Positions 51,641 through 62,563 of a DNA stretch of 64,000 nucleotides are shown piece after piece. Origin of the DNA: Desulfarculus baarsii DSM 2075 (GTDB lineage: Bacteria; Desulfobacterota; Desulfarculia; Desulfarculales; Desulfarculaceae). The notes beneath the pieces were generated by a model. That model was given only the letters and a program-made list of their open reading frames with translations. It searched no databases and was not told the DNA's origin. The stretch spans positions 957,501 through 1,021,500 of the forward strand of contig NC_014365.1 in assembly GCF_000143965.1 (NCBI RefSeq), given 5' to 3'. A program made the position numbers and the translations under genes. How positions within the stretch are numbered: the stretch's first letter is position 1; every line of letters begins with the position of its first letter.

Positions 51641-52589
51641 GCGGCTGGTCTCACTGCTGGCCGAGGCGCGGCGGGTGTTTTTGGTTGCGCACCGCGAGCC
51701 CGACGGCGACGCCCTGGGCGCGACGTTGGGGCTATTGCATTTGTTGGCCGACAACGGCAAGGACGCCCTGGCCCACAGCGCCGGCCCCGTGCCCGAGGAA
51801 TACGCCTTTTTGCCGGGGCTGGAGCGCCTGGGCCCGGCCGCGCCCGAGGGCGTCGATTTGGCCGTGATCCTTGACTGCCACGAGCCCGAGCGTTGCGGCG
51901 AGGCCGTGGCTCCGTTTTTGCGGGCGCTGCCCAGGGTGGCGGTTATCGATCATCACCAGGGCCGGGCCGAGTTCGGCGCGGCGATCTGGGTCGACCCGAG
52001 CTACGCGGCCACCTGCCAAATGGTCTTCGACCTGGCCGGGCGGCTGGGCTGGTCCGTGGGGCCCCGGGCGGCCACGTGCCTGTTCGTGGGTCTGCAAACC
52101 GACACGGGTTCGTTCCGTTATGGCAACACCACGCCCCAGGCCCTGCGCGCGGCCGCCGACCTGGTGCAGGCCGGGGCCGACCCCTGGGCCATCAGCCAGG
52201 AGGTCTACGCCACGCGGCCGCTGCGCCTGCGGCTGCTGGGCCGCGTGATGGAGGCCATGGAGCTTTTTGCCGACGGCCGGCTGGCCCTGGCCGTGGTCAG
52301 CCAGGCCGACCTGGACGCGCTGGGGGCCAAGCCGCAAGACCTGGAGCAGGCGGTGGAGGCCATGCGCGGGGTTCCCGGCGTGGCCGTGGCGGCGCTGATC
52401 AAACAAACCGGCCCCGACCAGTGCAAGCTCAGCCTGCGCTCGCGGGGGGGGCTGGACGTGGCGGCCGTGGCCGCCGGTCTGGGCGGCGGGGGCCATCGCA
52501 ACGCCGCCGGCGCGCGCCTGGCCATGGACTTGGCCTCTGCCCGGACGCTGGTGGCCGAATTGCTCGAGCCTTTGGCCGCGGCGCTGTAG
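51633..52589 (+). CDS. nrnA: DHH-family bifunctional oligoribonuclease/pAp phosphatase
   Basis: A 318-residue DHH-DHHA1 protein: HREPDGDALGATLGLL (first metal motif), AVILDCHEPERCGEA, RVAVIDHHQGRAEF (DHH) and the DHHA1 substrate domain at the end (RSRGGLDVAAVAAGLGGGGHRNAAGARL). It degrades nano-RNAs to mononucleotides and can dephosphorylate pAp, a by-product of sulfate assimilation. It starts inside rbfA and is 2 bp from truB. Confidence 0.94.
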   Translation: MLERLVSLLAEARRVFLVAHREPDGDALGATLGLLHLLADNGKDALAHSAGPVPEEYAFLPGLERLGPAAPEGVDLAVILDCHEPERCGEAVAPFLRALPRVAVIDHHQGRAEFGAAIWVDPSYAATCQMVFDLAGRLGWSVGPRAATCLFVGLQTDTGSFRYGNTTPQALRAAADLVQAGADPWAISQEVYATRPLRLRLLGRVMEAMELFADGRLALAVVSQADLDALGAKPQDLEQAVEAMRGVPGVAVAALIKQTGPDQCKLSLRSRGGLDVAAVAAGLGGGGHRNAAGARLAMDLASARTLVAELLEPLAAAL

Positions 52590-52591
52590 GC

Positions 52592-53599
52592 ATGGGTCGC
52601 CGCCGCAAGGTCAAGGCGCTGTTGCGGCGCTCGGGGGTGCTGGTGGTCGACAAGCCCGCCGGGCCCACCAGCCACGACTTGGTCAACGCCCTGCGCCGGC
52701 GTTTTCGGCCCGAGCGCCTGGGCCACACCGGCACCTTGGACCCCTTTGCCACGGGCGTGCTGGTGCTGGTGTTCAATCAGGCCACCAGGCTAAGCGACCT
52801 GCTGGGCGGCGGGCCCAAGGCCTACGAGGCCGAGTTGGTTCTGGGCCGGGCCACCGACACCGGCGACGTCACCGGCCGGGTGATCGAGCAGGCCGCGGCG
52901 CCCGCGCTGGAGTGGGCCCAGGCCGAGGCCGCCGTGGCCGCCCTGGTGGGCCAGCGCATGCAGAGCCCGCCGGCCTACTCGGCGGCCAAGCACGAGGGCA
53001 AGCCGCTTTATGCCTACGCCCGCGCCGGGAAAATAGTGGAAAAGCCGGCCCGGCCCATTACAATTTATGATGCGCGCCTGCTGGGCCTGGAGGCGGGGCT
53101 TTTGCGCTTCGCCGTGCAATGCTCGCGGGGGGCCTACGTGCGGGTGCTGGGCGAGGATCTGGCGCGGGCGCTGGGCGCGCCGGGCTGCTTGAGCGGCCTG
53201 CGCCGCGTGGCCTCGTGGCCCTTTGGCCTGGACGAAGCCCACGGCCTGGAGGACGCGCTGGCCTGGTCGCCGGAGGAGCTGGAGTGCCAGATGCTCGGCC
53301 TGGATCAGGCCCTGGCGCGGGCCGGGCTGCCCACGGTGACGCTCGACGACCACGCCGCCTGGCGCCTTGGCCAGGGCCAGCAACTGCCGGCCGAGTCGCT
53401 CCTGGCCCCCGGCCAGGGGTTGGACCAGGCCAGTGGGCCGTTCATGGCCCGTGACGCCGCCGGCGGGCTGGTGGCGGTGCTGCGCTGGCTGGAGCCGGAG
53501 GCGCGCGCCGAGCGGGCCTACGAAACAATCAGGGTTTTTCCCGCGGAAACGGATCCGCGGGTGGAAATGACATCTGCGTCGGCCCTCGGGGCCGAGTAG
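52592..53599 (+). CDS. truB: tRNA pseudouridine-55 synthase
   Basis: A 335-residue Tru[36 protein letters not shown] (catalytic Asp in GTLDP), [16 protein letters not shown], and [17 protein letters not shown]. It forms pseudouridine 55 in the tRNA T loop. A C-terminal extension (about 250-335) resembles a PUA-like RNA-binding part. ATG at 52592 is two bases after the nrnA stop without a clear ribosome-binding site, so coupling is likely. Confidence 0.95.
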   Translation: MGRRRKVKALLRRSGVLVVDKPAGPTSHDLVNALRRRFRPERLGHTGTLDPFATGVLVLVFNQATRLSDLLGGGPKAYEAELVLGRATDTGDVTGRVIEQAAAPALEWAQAEAAVAALVGQRMQSPPAYSAAKHEGKPLYAYARAGKIVEKPARPITIYDARLLGLEAGLLRFAVQCSRGAYVRVLGEDLARALGAPGCLSGLRRVASWPFGLDEAHGLEDALAWSPEELECQMLGLDQALARAGLPTVTLDDHAAWRLGQGQQLPAESLLAPGQGLDQASGPFMARDAAGGLVAVLRWLEPEARAERAYETIRVFPAETDPRVEMTSASALGAE

Positions 53600-53681
53600 C
53601 CTGGGGCGGGGGGTGGTCCCCCGCTGGCTGGGCCGCAGACGTGGGGCAATCGAGCCCACATCCCATATGGAGGTAAGGAAA

Positions 53682-53951
53682 GTGGTTCTGACGACCGAAG
53701 GAAAACGCGAGCTCATCAGCAAATTCGCCCGTTCCGAGGCGGACACCGGTTCCCCGGAGGTGCAGGTGGCCCTGTTGAGCGAGCGCATCAAATATCTCAC
53801 CGAGCACTTCAAGACCCACAAGAAAGACCATCACAGCCGCAGGGGTCTGCTGAAACTCGTCGGTCAGCGCCGTCGTTTGCTCAACTACCTCAAGCACAAG
53901 GATATCGAGCGCTATCGCAGCGTGATCAAGGAACTTGGCATCCGCAAGTAA
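53682..53951 (+). CDS. rpsO: 30S ribosomal protein S15
   Basis: An 89-residue S15: [68 protein letters not shown]. The size and sequence are standard. GTG at 53682 comes after GGAGGTAAGG. It precedes pnp by 43 bp, the usual rpsO-pnp order, and in E. coli S15 represses its own mRNA through its leader; the leader here (53600-53681) is GC-rich, and a match cannot be tested by eye. Confidence 0.97.
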   Translation: MVLTTEGKRELISKFARSEADTGSPEVQVALLSERIKYLTEHFKTHKKDHHSRRGLLKLVGQRRRLLNYLKHKDIERYRSVIKELGIRK

Positions 53952-53994
53952 AGGCCCGCCGCCCCTTACGGCGCGGTGGCGATTGAGAGAAGGT

Positions 53995-56244
53995 ATGTAT
54001 AAAAAGGTAGCTACCACCATCGGCGGCCGCGAGTTCGTCATCGAGACGGGCAAGATCGCCAAACAGGCCTCGGGCGCGGTTTGGGTGCAATACGGCGAGA
54101 CGGTGGTTCTGGTCACCGTCGTCGGCGACACCAACGTGCGCGAGGGCATCGACTTTTTGCCCCTGACGGTGGATTATCAGGAGATGTCCTACGCGGCCGG
54201 CCGCATCCCGGGCAACTTCTTCCGCCGCGAGATCGGCCGGCCCAGCGAGAAAGAAACGCTGACCAGCCGCCTGATCGACCGGCCCGTCCGGCCCCGCATG
54301 AACAAAGGCTGGACGTTCGAAACCCAGATCATAGCCACGGTCATGAGCGTCGACCGGGTCAACGAGCCCGACGTCATGGCCATGACCGGCGCGTCCGCCG
54401 CCCTGATGGTCAGCGACGTGCCCTTTGACGGGCCCATCGCCGGCGTGCGCGTGGGCCGGGTCGACGGCCAGTTGGTGCTCAACCCCACCGCCGAGCAGAT
54501 CGAAAAATCCGACCTGGAGCTTCTGGTGGCCGGCAGCCGCGACGCGGTGTGCATGGTCGAGGGCGGTTCGTTGATGCTGGGCGAGGACGAGATCCTCGAG
54601 GCCATCTGGTTCGGCCACGCCGGGCTGCAACCCCTGCTGGACATCCAGGAGGAGCTGGCCGCCGCCGTGGGCAAGCCCGACCGCGAGTTCACCCCGCCGG
54701 CCAGCGACGATCACGAACTGACCGCCCTGGTGGCCCAGGCCGCCCAGAGCGCCGAGCCCAGCCTGGCCGAGGTGCTCAGCACCAAGCCCAAGCTGGAGCG
54801 CTACGCCAAGAAGCGCTTGCTCAAAAAGGCCGTGCTGGCGGCCATGGGCGAGGCCGCCGCTGGCCGCGAGGGTCAGGTCAAGGAGGCCGTCGAGCACCTC
54901 ATCGCCGAGGGCATGCGCACGGCCATCCTCGAAGAAGGCCGCCGCATCGACGGCCGCACGGTCACCGAAGTGCGGCCCATCGACTGCGAAGTGGGCGTGT
55001 TGCCGCGCACCCACGGCTCGGCCCTGTTCACCCGTGGCGAGACCCAGGCCCTGGTCGTGGCCACCCTGGGCACCGCCGGCGACGAGCAGCGCATCGAGTC
55101 GGTCACCGAAGGCGACGTGTTCCGTCATTTCTTGCTGCACTACAACTTCCCGCCCTACAGCGTGGGCGAGGCCAAGCGCCTGGGCGGCCCCAACCGCCGT
55201 GAGCTTGGTCACGGCGCGCTGGCCCGGCGGGCGGTCGAGAAGATCCTGCCGGCCAAGGAGGACTTCCCCTACTGCCTGCGGTGCGTCAGCGAGATCACCG
55301 AGAGCAACGGCTCGTCGTCGATGGCCTCGGTCTGCGGCTCTTCGATGGCCCTGATGGACGCCGGCGTGCCGGTGTCGGAGGCCGTGGCCGGCGTGGCCAT
55401 GGGCCTGATCAAAGAGGGCGACAAGATGGTCGTGCTCACCGACATCATGGGCGACGAGGACCACCTGGGCGACATGGACTTCAAGGTGGCCGGTTCGGCG
55501 CGGGGCATCAGCGCCGTGCAGATGGACATCAAGATCAGCGGCATCTCCAAGGAGATCATGGGCCAGGCCCTCAAGCAGGCCCGCGAGGGTCGCTTGCACA
55601 TTTTGGGCGAGATGCAAAAGGCCATCGACAACCCCCGCCAGGAGATCAGCATCCTGGCCCCGCGCATCACCACCATCCACGTGCCGGTCGAGCGCATCAA
55701 GGACATCATCGGGCCCGGCGGCAAAGTCATCCGCGGCATCCAGATGGAGACCGAGGCGCGCATCGACATCGACGACGACGGCACCGTGCGGGTGGCGGCG
55801 GTGGACGGCGCGGCCAGCCTCCGGGCGGTCGAGATGATCAAAGAGCTGATCCAGGAGGTCGAGGAAAACGCCGTCTACGAAGGCAAGGTCGTGCGGATCA
55901 TGGACTTCGGCGCTTTTGTCGAGATCCTGCCCGGCCGCGACGGCCTGATCCACATCAGCGAGTTGGACCACACCAGGGTCCGCGCGGTGACCGACGTGAT
56001 CAAGGAAGGCGACGTGGTGCAGGTCAAGGTGCTGGGCATCGACGACCGGGGCAAGATCCGCCTCAGCCGCAAGGCCCTGTTGCCGATCCCCGAAGGCGGC
56101 GTGCCCGCCCCCGAGGGCGACGACGACCGCCCGCGCTACGACGGGCCGCCGCGCGGCGACCGCCCCCGTGGCGACCGTGGGCCCAGGGAGCGCAACGACC
56201 GCAACCGCGGCGACCGTGACCGCGGCCGGCGCGACAACCGCTAG
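53995..56244 (+). CDS. pnp: Polynucleotide phosphorylase
   Basis: A 749-residue 3'-5' phosphorolytic exoribonuclease: two RNase PH cores (FLPLTVDYQEMSYAAGRIPGNFF; DIMGDEDHLGDMDFKVAG with the catalytic Asp pair), a KH domain (IGPGGKVIRGIQ) and an S1 domain (YEGKVVRIMDFGAFVEILPGRDGLIHISEL). The tail is an Arg/Gly/Asp-rich low-complexity stretch of about 40 residues, longer than in E. coli and probably RNA-binding. ATG after GAGAGAAGG. Confidence 0.97.
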   Translation: MYKKVATTIGGREFVIETGKIAKQASGAVWVQYGETVVLVTVVGDTNVREGIDFLPLTVDYQEMSYAAGRIPGNFFRREIGRPSEKETLTSRLIDRPVRPRMNKGWTFETQIIATVMSVDRVNEPDVMAMTGASAALMVSDVPFDGPIAGVRVGRVDGQLVLNPTAEQIEKSDLELLVAGSRDAVCMVEGGSLMLGEDEILEAIWFGHAGLQPLLDIQEELAAAVGKPDREFTPPASDDHELTALVAQAAQSAEPSLAEVLSTKPKLERYAKKRLLKKAVLAAMGEAAAGREGQVKEAVEHLIAEGMRTAILEEGRRIDGRTVTEVRPIDCEVGVLPRTHGSALFTRGETQALVVATLGTAGDEQRIESVTEGDVFRHFLLHYNFPPYSVGEAKRLGGPNRRELGHGALARRAVEKILPAKEDFPYCLRCVSEITESNGSSSMASVCGSSMALMDAGVPVSEAVAGVAMGLIKEGDKMVVLTDIMGDEDHLGDMDFKVAGSARGISAVQMDIKISGISKEIMGQALKQAREGRLHILGEMQKAIDNPRQEISILAPRITTIHVPVERIKDIIGPGGKVIRGIQMETEARIDIDDDGTVRVAAVDGAASLRAVEMIKELIQEVEENAVYEGKVVRIMDFGAFVEILPGRDGLIHISELDHTRVRAVTDVIKEGDVVQVKVLGIDDRGKIRLSRKALLPIPEGGVPAPEGDDDRPRYDGPPRGDRPRGDRGPRERNDRNRGDRDRGRRDNR

Positions 56245-56261
56245 ACAAGCCGGAGCAAGCC

Positions 56262-57518
56262 GTGGCCGCCAAAACGGTCCTGGATAACGGCGTGCGTCTG
56301 CTCAGTGAAAAACTGCCCCAGGCCTACTCGGTGACGGTGGGCCTGTGGGTGGAGGTGGGCTCCCGCGATGAGCCCACCTCGCTGGGCGGCGTCAGCCATT
56401 TCATCGAGCACATGGCCTTCAAGGGCACCGGGCGCCGCAGCGCCCTCGACATCGCCCGCGAAATCGACCGCCTGGGCGGTCACGCCAACGCCTTCACCGG
56501 CAAGGAAAACACCTGCTTCCACGCCAAGGCCCTGGCCGAAAACATGGCCGAGCTTTGCGATATCCTCTGCGACATCATGCTGCGCCCGGCCTACGACCCC
56601 GTCGAGCTGGAGCGCGAGCGCCAGGTGATCCTGCAAGAGATCAGCTTTGTCGACGATTCGCCCGACGAGCTGGTTCACGTGCTGTTTTGCCAGCGCTTCT
56701 GGCCCGATCACGCCCTGGGCCGGCCCATCCTGGGCTCCGAGGAGAGCGTGGCCGGCCTGGGCCGCCAGGCCATGCTCGACTACATGGAGCAAAACTATTC
56801 GCCGGCCAACCTGGTCGTTTCGGCCGTGGGCGACATCGATCACGGCCGCCTGGAGGGCCTGCTGGGCGACGTGCTGGGCGCGCTGCCGGCGCGGCCCAAG
56901 CGGGCCCCGCGCCAGGCCCCGGTCGTGAGCCCGGGGCTGTTGATCGCCCCGCGCGAGCTGGAGCAGGTGCAGGTGGCCATCGGCGCGCCGGCCCCGGCCA
57001 CGGCCGCGCCGGACCGTTTCGCGGCGGCGGTGCTCAATTCGATCCTGGGCGGCAGCATGAGCTCGCGCCTGTTCCAGGAAGTGCGTGAACGGCGCGGCCT
57101 GGCCTATTCCATCTATTCCTATCTCAGCTCCTATTCCGACGCCGGCATGCTGGGCGTGTCCATGGGCGTGGCCCCGGAAAAGGCCGCCGAGGCCGTGGCC
57201 GTGGTTCTGGACGAAATGGAGCGCGTGGGCCAAGCCGGCGCGGTCTCCCACGAAGAGCTGACCCACGCCAAGGATCACCTGAAAGGCTCGATCCTGCTAT
57301 CGGCCGAAAACCCCGAAAGCCGCATGAGCCGCCTGGCGCGCAACGAGTTTTCCTTTGGCCGTCACGTGCCCATGGACGAGGTCATCGCCCGGCTGGAGGC
57401 CGTGGAGATCGAGCAGGTCCGCGACCTGGCCCGGCATAACCTGGGCCGCGACAAACTGGGCCTGACCATCCTGGGCGCGGTGGACGAAACGGCCCTGGCC
57501 AAGGAGATCGGCCTGTGA
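56262..57518 (+). CDS. M16-family zinc peptidase
   Basis: A 418-residue pitrilysin-like protease with the inverted zinc motif H46-F-I-E-H50 in [19 protein letters not shown], and the second R-Y pair domain ([17 protein letters not shown]). It resembles the bacterial processing-peptidase-like proteins that are often next to pnp and dut. Its substrate is not known. GTG start after GGAGCAAG. The stop overlaps the dut start. Confidence 0.93.
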   Translation: MAAKTVLDNGVRLLSEKLPQAYSVTVGLWVEVGSRDEPTSLGGVSHFIEHMAFKGTGRRSALDIAREIDRLGGHANAFTGKENTCFHAKALAENMAELCDILCDIMLRPAYDPVELERERQVILQEISFVDDSPDELVHVLFCQRFWPDHALGRPILGSEESVAGLGRQAMLDYMEQNYSPANLVVSAVGDIDHGRLEGLLGDVLGALPARPKRAPRQAPVVSPGLLIAPRELEQVQVAIGAPAPATAAPDRFAAAVLNSILGGSMSSRLFQEVRERRGLAYSIYSYLSSYSDAGMLGVSMGVAPEKAAEAVAVVLDEMERVGQAGAVSHEELTHAKDHLKGSILLSAENPESRMSRLARNEFSFGRHVPMDEVIARLEAVEIEQVRDLARHNLGRDKLGLTILGAVDETALAKEIGL

Positions 57519-57964
57519 GCCAGCCGCTGGTGGAGGTGATGGTCCTGTCCCACGGCCGGGGCCTGGCCCTGCCGGCCTACCAGACGGCGCTATCGGCCGG
57601 GCTGGACCTGCCGGCGGCGCTGGACGAGCCCCTGACCATCCAGCCAGGCCAGATCGCCATCGTGCCCACGGGCCTGGCCCTGGCCATCCCGGCCGGCTGG
57701 GAGGGCCAGGTGCGGCCGCGCTCGGGCCTGGCCATCGGCAAGGGCCTGACCGTGGTCAACGCCCCCGGCACCATCGACGCCGACTATCGCGGCGAACTCA
57801 AGGTGGGCCTGATCAACCTGGGCTCGGCCGCGGTGACCATCCAGCGCGGCGAGCGCGTGGCCCAGTTGATCATCGCTCCGGTGGCCCGGGCGACGCTGCG
57901 GGTGGTGGATGATTTGCCCGAGACCGCGCGGGGCGCGGGCGGCTTCGGCCACACGGGAGCGTGA
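57515..57964 (+). CDS. dut: Deoxyuridine 5'-triphosphate nucleotidohydrolase
   Basis: A 149-residue trimeric dUTPase with all five motifs: [51 protein letters not shown], and the C-terminal GAGGFGHTG. It hydrolyses dUTP to dUMP and keeps uracil out of DNA. GTG start overlaps the M16 stop by four bases. Confidence 0.97.
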   Translation: MSQPLVEVMVLSHGRGLALPAYQTALSAGLDLPAALDEPLTIQPGQIAIVPTGLALAIPAGWEGQVRPRSGLAIGKGLTVVNAPGTIDADYRGELKVGLINLGSAAVTIQRGERVAQLIIAPVARATLRVVDDLPETARGAGGFGHTGA

Positions 57965-58770
57965 TGAGCCTGCGGTTTTGCGTGCTGGCCAGCGGCTCCA
58001 AGGGCAACGCCACCTATATCGAGGGCGACGGCGGGGCCATCCTCGTCGACGCGGGGCTCTCGGCCCGGGAACTGCAACGGCGCATGGCGATGGCCGAACT
58101 GGACCCCGGCGAGATCCAGGCCGTGGTGCTGACCCACGAACACGGCGATCACTGCCGGGGCGTGCGCGTGCTTGCGCGGCGCCTGGGCGTGCCGGTGCTG
58201 GCCACGCCCAAAACCTGGGCCCAGGTCCAAGACAAAAAAGGCGTGGCCTTCGAGCCGATCCAGGCCGGCCAGGCCCTGGAGTATTGCGGCCTGCACCTCC
58301 AGCCGTTTTCCGTCTCCCACGACGCCGCCGACCCCATCGGCCTGACCATCGGTTGCGGCGGGGCGCGGCTGGGCCTGTGCACCGATCTGGGCGTGGCCAC
58401 CAAGCTGGTGCAGACCCGCCTGGGCGGCTGCCACGCCTTGATCCTGGAGGCCAACCACGACCCCGAGATGCTCAGCCAGGGCCCTTATCCGCCGTGGCTC
58501 AAGCAGCGCGTGCGCTCGCGGGTGGGCCACCTTTCCAACCACGACAGCGCCCAACTGCTCACCGAACTTATGCATGTCGGCCTGGGCCAAGTGGTGCTGG
58601 CCCATCTGTCCGAGACCAACAACTTTCCCGAACTGGCCCGCCGCGCCGCCGAAGGGGTGGTGCGTTGGGCCGGCCTGAATACCCGCGTGGAAGTGGCCGC
58701 CCAGGGTGAACCCACGCCGGTGCTGGAGGTCGAGCCGCGCGGGCGGGCCTTCGCCGAAGCGCTCAACTGA
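57964..58770 (+). CDS. Metallo-beta-lactamase-fold hydrolase (YycJ/WalJ-like)
   Basis: A 268-residue MBL protein with the metal site THEHGDHCRGV, then SVSHDAADP and LCTDLG, and the late LSNHDSAQLL. It resembles the YycJ-like DNA/RNA-end nuclease group rather than beta-lactamases. The ATG at 57964 overlaps the dut stop (TGATG); a GTG three bases earlier is also possible. It ends 65 bp before the lon promoter region. Confidence 0.9.
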   Translation: MSLRFCVLASGSKGNATYIEGDGGAILVDAGLSARELQRRMAMAELDPGEIQAVVLTHEHGDHCRGVRVLARRLGVPVLATPKTWAQVQDKKGVAFEPIQAGQALEYCGLHLQPFSVSHDAADPIGLTIGCGGARLGLCTDLGVATKLVQTRLGGCHALILEANHDPEMLSQGPYPPWLKQRVRSRVGHLSNHDSAQLLTELMHVGLGQVVLAHLSETNNFPELARRAAEGVVRWAGLNTRVEVAAQGEPTPVLEVEPRGRAFAEALN

Positions 58771-58795
58771 CGGCGCGGCCGATTTTGTGGGCCTG

Positions 58796-58823
58796 TTGAC
58801 AGGATAATTGTTTTTGCTAGGAT
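58796..58823 (+). promoter_or_regulatory. lon promoter
   Basis: TTGACA (58796-58801) and TAGGAT (58818-58823) with a 16-bp AT-rich spacer, 61 bp before the start of lon. It has no clear sigma-32 or CIRCE sequence. Confidence 0.7.
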
Positions 58824-58883
58824 GAAGCGCCCCTGATGGCGCGAACGCCTTTTGGCCCGGCCCTGGCCGGGGAGAGGACATTG

Positions 58884-61334
58884 ATGGATCGCCACGACGA
58901 CCTTTTCGACGAGGCCCCGCTGGAGCCCGATGAGCTTGTGGAAGAGGAGAATCTGCCCGACAAGCTGCCGCTTTTGCCGGTGCGCGACGTGGTGGTCTTT
59001 CCCTACATGATCCTGCCGCTGTTCGTGGCCCGCGACGGCTCGGTGGCCGCGGTGGAGGCGGCCATGGCCCGCGACCAGATGATCATGCTGGTGGCCCAGC
59101 GCGATCAGGCCGTCGAACAGCCCGAGCCGGGCGACCTGTTCGAGATCGGCTGCGTGGGCATGATCATGCGTCAGCTCAAGATGCCCGACGGCCGCATCAA
59201 GATCCTCGTCCAGGGCTTGACCCGGGCGCGGGTCTCCTCGTGGGAGCGCCACGCCCCCTACCTGGAGGTGGGCATCGAGGCCCTGGCCGAGGAAAAAGAG
59301 CGCGAGGGCGAGCAGAGCCCCGAGGTCGAGGCCCTCATCCGCAACGTGCGCGAGGCCAGCGAAAAGATTCTTTCGCTGCGCGGGCTGCTGTCCTCGGACG
59401 TGGTGGCCATTCTCAACTCGGTGGAGACGCCGGGCCGCCTGGCCGACATGGTGGCCAGCAACCTGCGGCTGCGCATCGACAAGGCTCAGGAAATACTGGA
59501 GGAAATGGACCCAGCCGGCCGCCTGGCCCTGGTCCATGGCCATCTGGGCAAGGAGGTGGAGGTCTCCACGATCCAGGCCCAGATTCAGTCCGAGGCCCAG
59601 GAGGAAATCTCCAAGACCCAGCGCGAATATTATCTGCGCGAGCAGATCAGGGCCATTCGCCGCGAGCTGGGCGACGGCGAGGACCGCGCCGCCGAGCTGT
59701 TCGAACTGCGCCAGACCATCCTTGACATGCGCATGCCCCAGGATGTGCGCGAGGAGTCGCTCAAGCAACTTTCGCGCCTGGAGAACATGCAGCCCGAGTC
59801 GGCCGAGGCCACCGTCATTCGCACCTACCTGGACTGGGTGGTCGAGCTGCCCTGGCAGAAATCCACCCGCGACAAGCTCGACATCGCCAAGGCCAAGGCC
59901 ATCCTCGACGAAGACCACTACGATCTGGCCAAGGTCAAGGACCGCATCCTCGAACAGCTCTCGGTGCGCAAGCTAAACCCCCGCGGCAAGGGGCCGATCA
60001 TCTGTTTCATCGGCCCGCCCGGCGTGGGCAAGACCTCCCTGGGCCGCTCCATCGCCAGGGCCATGGGCCGCAAGTTCGTGCGTCTGTCGCTGGGCGGCGT
60101 GCGCGACGAGGCCGAGATTCGCGGCCATCGCCGCACCTACATCGGGGCCATGCCCGGGCGCATCCTCCAGGGCCTCAAGCAGGCCGGCAGCAACAACCCG
60201 GTGTTCATGATCGACGAGGTGGACAAGGTCGGCTCGGACTATCGCGGCGACCCCACCTCGGCCCTGCTGGAGGTGCTCGACCCCGAGCAGAACAACGCCT
60301 TTTCCGATCACTACCTCAACTTGCCATTCGACCTTTCCAAGGTCATGTTCATCACCACCGCCAACGTCGAGGACACCATCCCCGAGCCGCTGCTGGACCG
60401 CATGGAGGTCATCGAGCTGCCCGGCTACACCGACGACGAGAAGGTGCAGATCGCCCGCAAGCATCTCATCGACCGCCAGCTGAAAGAGACCGGCCTGTGG
60501 CGGCGCAAGGTGCGCATCAGCGACGGGGCGATCCTGGAGATCATCCGCAATTACACCCGCGAGGCCGGCCTGCGCAGCCTCGAGCGCGAACTGGGGGCGA
60601 TCCTGCGCAAGATCGCCCGCCAAGTGGCCGAGGGCAAGGCCGGGGCGCTGAGCGTCAACGCGGCGGCGGTGCAGAAATACCTGGGCGTGCGCAAATATCT
60701 GCCCGAGGACGATCGCGGCGAGGGCGAAGTGGGCGTGGCCACCGGCCTGGCCTGGACCTCGGCCGGCGGCGAGGTGCTGCGCGTGGAGGTGGCCATCCTC
60801 GATGGCAAGGGCAACCTGACCAGCACCGGCTCGCTGGGCGAGGTGATGAGCGAGTCGGCCCAGGCGGCCCTTTCCTACGTGCGCGGCCGGGCGGGCGCGT
60901 TCGGCCTGAAAAAAGACTTTTACGAGCATCTGGACATCCACTTGCACGTGCCCAGCGGGGCCATCCCCAAGGACGGGCCCAGCGCCGGCGTGACCATCTG
61001 CACGGCCATGGTCAGCGCGCTGACGGGCGTGCCGGTGCGCGAGGACGTGGCCATGACCGGCGAGATCACCCTCACCGGCAAGGTGCTGCCCATTGGCGGG
61101 CTGAAGGAAAAGACGCTGGCGGCGCTGCGCATGGGCCTCAAGACGGTGATCGTGCCGGCCAAAAACCACAAGGAGCTGGCCGAGATACCGCTGAAGGTCT
61201 CACGCGGGCTCAAGCTCGTTCAGGTTGAGCACATGGACCAGATTCTGGAGTTGGCCCTGGCCGGCAAGCCTCGCAAAAAGCGCGTCGCCCCGGCCAAAGG
61301 CAAGGCCAGGCCAGCGGCGGCCGGGGAGAATTGA
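58884..61334 (+). CDS. lon: ATP-dependent protease Lon
   Basis: An 816-residue LonA: N-terminal substrate domain ([21 protein letters not shown]), coiled region, AAA+ module with [19 protein letters not shown] and [11 protein letters not shown], and the C-terminal peptidase with the Ser-Lys dyad (Ser700 in [10 protein letters not shown], Lys741 in IGGLKEKT). It removes damaged and regulatory proteins. The start at 58884 follows GGGGAGAGG; an earlier ATG (58836) lacks one. The tail is Lys/Ala-rich. Confidence 0.97.
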   Translation: MDRHDDLFDEAPLEPDELVEEENLPDKLPLLPVRDVVVFPYMILPLFVARDGSVAAVEAAMARDQMIMLVAQRDQAVEQPEPGDLFEIGCVGMIMRQLKMPDGRIKILVQGLTRARVSSWERHAPYLEVGIEALAEEKEREGEQSPEVEALIRNVREASEKILSLRGLLSSDVVAILNSVETPGRLADMVASNLRLRIDKAQEILEEMDPAGRLALVHGHLGKEVEVSTIQAQIQSEAQEEISKTQREYYLREQIRAIRRELGDGEDRAAELFELRQTILDMRMPQDVREESLKQLSRLENMQPESAEATVIRTYLDWVVELPWQKSTRDKLDIAKAKAILDEDHYDLAKVKDRILEQLSVRKLNPRGKGPIICFIGPPGVGKTSLGRSIARAMGRKFVRLSLGGVRDEAEIRGHRRTYIGAMPGRILQGLKQAGSNNPVFMIDEVDKVGSDYRGDPTSALLEVLDPEQNNAFSDHYLNLPFDLSKVMFITTANVEDTIPEPLLDRMEVIELPGYTDDEKVQIARKHLIDRQLKETGLWRRKVRISDGAILEIIRNYTREAGLRSLERELGAILRKIARQVAEGKAGALSVNAAAVQKYLGVRKYLPEDDRGEGEVGVATGLAWTSAGGEVLRVEVAILDGKGNLTSTGSLGEVMSESAQAALSYVRGRAGAFGLKKDFYEHLDIHLHVPSGAIPKDGPSAGVTICTAMVSALTGVPVREDVAMTGEITLTGKVLPIGGLKEKTLAALRMGLKTVIVPAKNHKELAEIPLKVSRGLKLVQVEHMDQILELALAGKPRKKRVAPAKGKARPAAAGEN

Positions 61335-61337
61335 CCA

Positions 61338-62501
61338 ATGCCCAACGTGCTTTACATCGACGCCTGCGGCGGCGCTTCCGGCGACATGCTGGCCGGGGCG
61401 CTCCTGGACCTGGGCTGGCCCCTGGATGAGTTGCGCGCCCTGGCCGCGGCCATGGGTCTGGCCGACACGCGCCTGGAGGCCAAGGTCGTCGAGCACAACC
61501 ATCTGCGGGCCCTGCGTCTGGAGGTGGACTGCGCCGAAAAACAGCCGCATCGCCATCTGCGCCACGTCTTGGAGCACCTGGACAGGCTGCCCGCCGACGT
61601 GGCCGAGGCCGCCGGTCGGGTCTTTCGGCGTCTGGCCGAGGCCGAGGCCAGGGTTCATGGCATCGAGGTCGAACGGGTGCATTTTCACGAGGTGGGCGCG
61701 GTCGACGCCATCATCGACGTGACGGCCTTTTGCGCTGGCCTGGCCTGGCTGGGTTGGCCCCGGCTGGTCTGTTCGCCGCTGCCCCTGGGCCAGGGTTTCG
61801 TGGACTGCGCCCACGGCCGGCTGCCCTTGCCGGCCCCGGCGGTGCTGAACCTGCTGGGCGGCGTGCCGGTGCGGCCCTGGCCCGCCGAGGAAGAGACCGT
61901 CACCCCCACCGGCGCGGCGTTGCTTTCCACGCTGGCCCACCAGTTTGGGCCGCTGCCGGCCATGCGCCTGGAGGCGGTGGGCGTTGGCGGCGGCTCGCGC
62001 CAGGGCCAGTGCGGGCCCAACATCGCGCGCCTGCTGACGGGCCAGGAGGACGACGGGGTGCTGCGCGACGAGCTGGTGGAGATCGTCTGCCACATCGACG
62101 ACATGCAACCCGAGGACATACCCCTGGCCATCGCCCGGCTGATGAGCGCCGGCGCCCTCGACGCGGCGGCCGCGCCGCTACAGATGAAAAAAGGCCGGCC
62201 CGGCTGGCGTTTCATTGTTTTGGCCCGGCCCGAGCAGGCCGAGGAACTGGCCGCCCTGGTCCTGGAGCAGACAACGACCCTGGGCGTGCGTTTGCGACGC
62301 ATGGGCCGCATGATCCTGCCGCGCCGCGTGATCGAGGTGCAAAGCCCCTGGGGCCAGGCCCGGATCAAGGTCTCGTCGACCAGCCAGGGCCCTCGCCTGC
62401 ACCCCGAGGCCGACGACGTGGCGGCCATCGCCCAGCGCACGGGGCTGGCCCCGGCCAAGGTGCGCCAGGAACTGACCGCCCTGGCCGCGGCCCAGCTCTA
62501 A
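61338..62501 (+). CDS. larC: Nickel-pincer cofactor biosynthesis protein LarC
   Basis: A 387-residue LarC (DUF111): YIDACGGASGDMLAGALLDLG, the His-rich RVHFHEVGAVDAIIDVTAF, and ETVTPTGAALLSTLA. It inserts nickel into the pyridinium dithiocarboxylic acid cofactor of lactate racemase and related enzymes. It is full length, not split by a frameshift as in some lactobacilli. larB and larE are not in the window. ATG at 61338 is 3 bp after the lon stop. Confidence 0.94.
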   Translation: MPNVLYIDACGGASGDMLAGALLDLGWPLDELRALAAAMGLADTRLEAKVVEHNHLRALRLEVDCAEKQPHRHLRHVLEHLDRLPADVAEAAGRVFRRLAEAEARVHGIEVERVHFHEVGAVDAIIDVTAFCAGLAWLGWPRLVCSPLPLGQGFVDCAHGRLPLPAPAVLNLLGGVPVRPWPAEEETVTPTGAALLSTLAHQFGPLPAMRLEAVGVGGGSRQGQCGPNIARLLTGQEDDGVLRDELVEIVCHIDDMQPEDIPLAIARLMSAGALDAAAAPLQMKKGRPGWRFIVLARPEQAEELAALVLEQTTTLGVRLRRMGRMILPRRVIEVQSPWGQARIKVSSTSQGPRLHPEADDVAAIAQRTGLAPAKVRQELTALAAAQL

Positions 62502-62563
62502 AAAAACGCGCGCCGCCAAAGCGCGGGGCCTTGACGGCGCTTGGTTGGTGGCCGGCGGGGGCT

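Noticed and set aside
51893-53599. A 568-residue reading ending in TruB
   Set aside because: The part before 52592 is an out-of-frame copy of nrnA; TruB homology starts at the ATG there.
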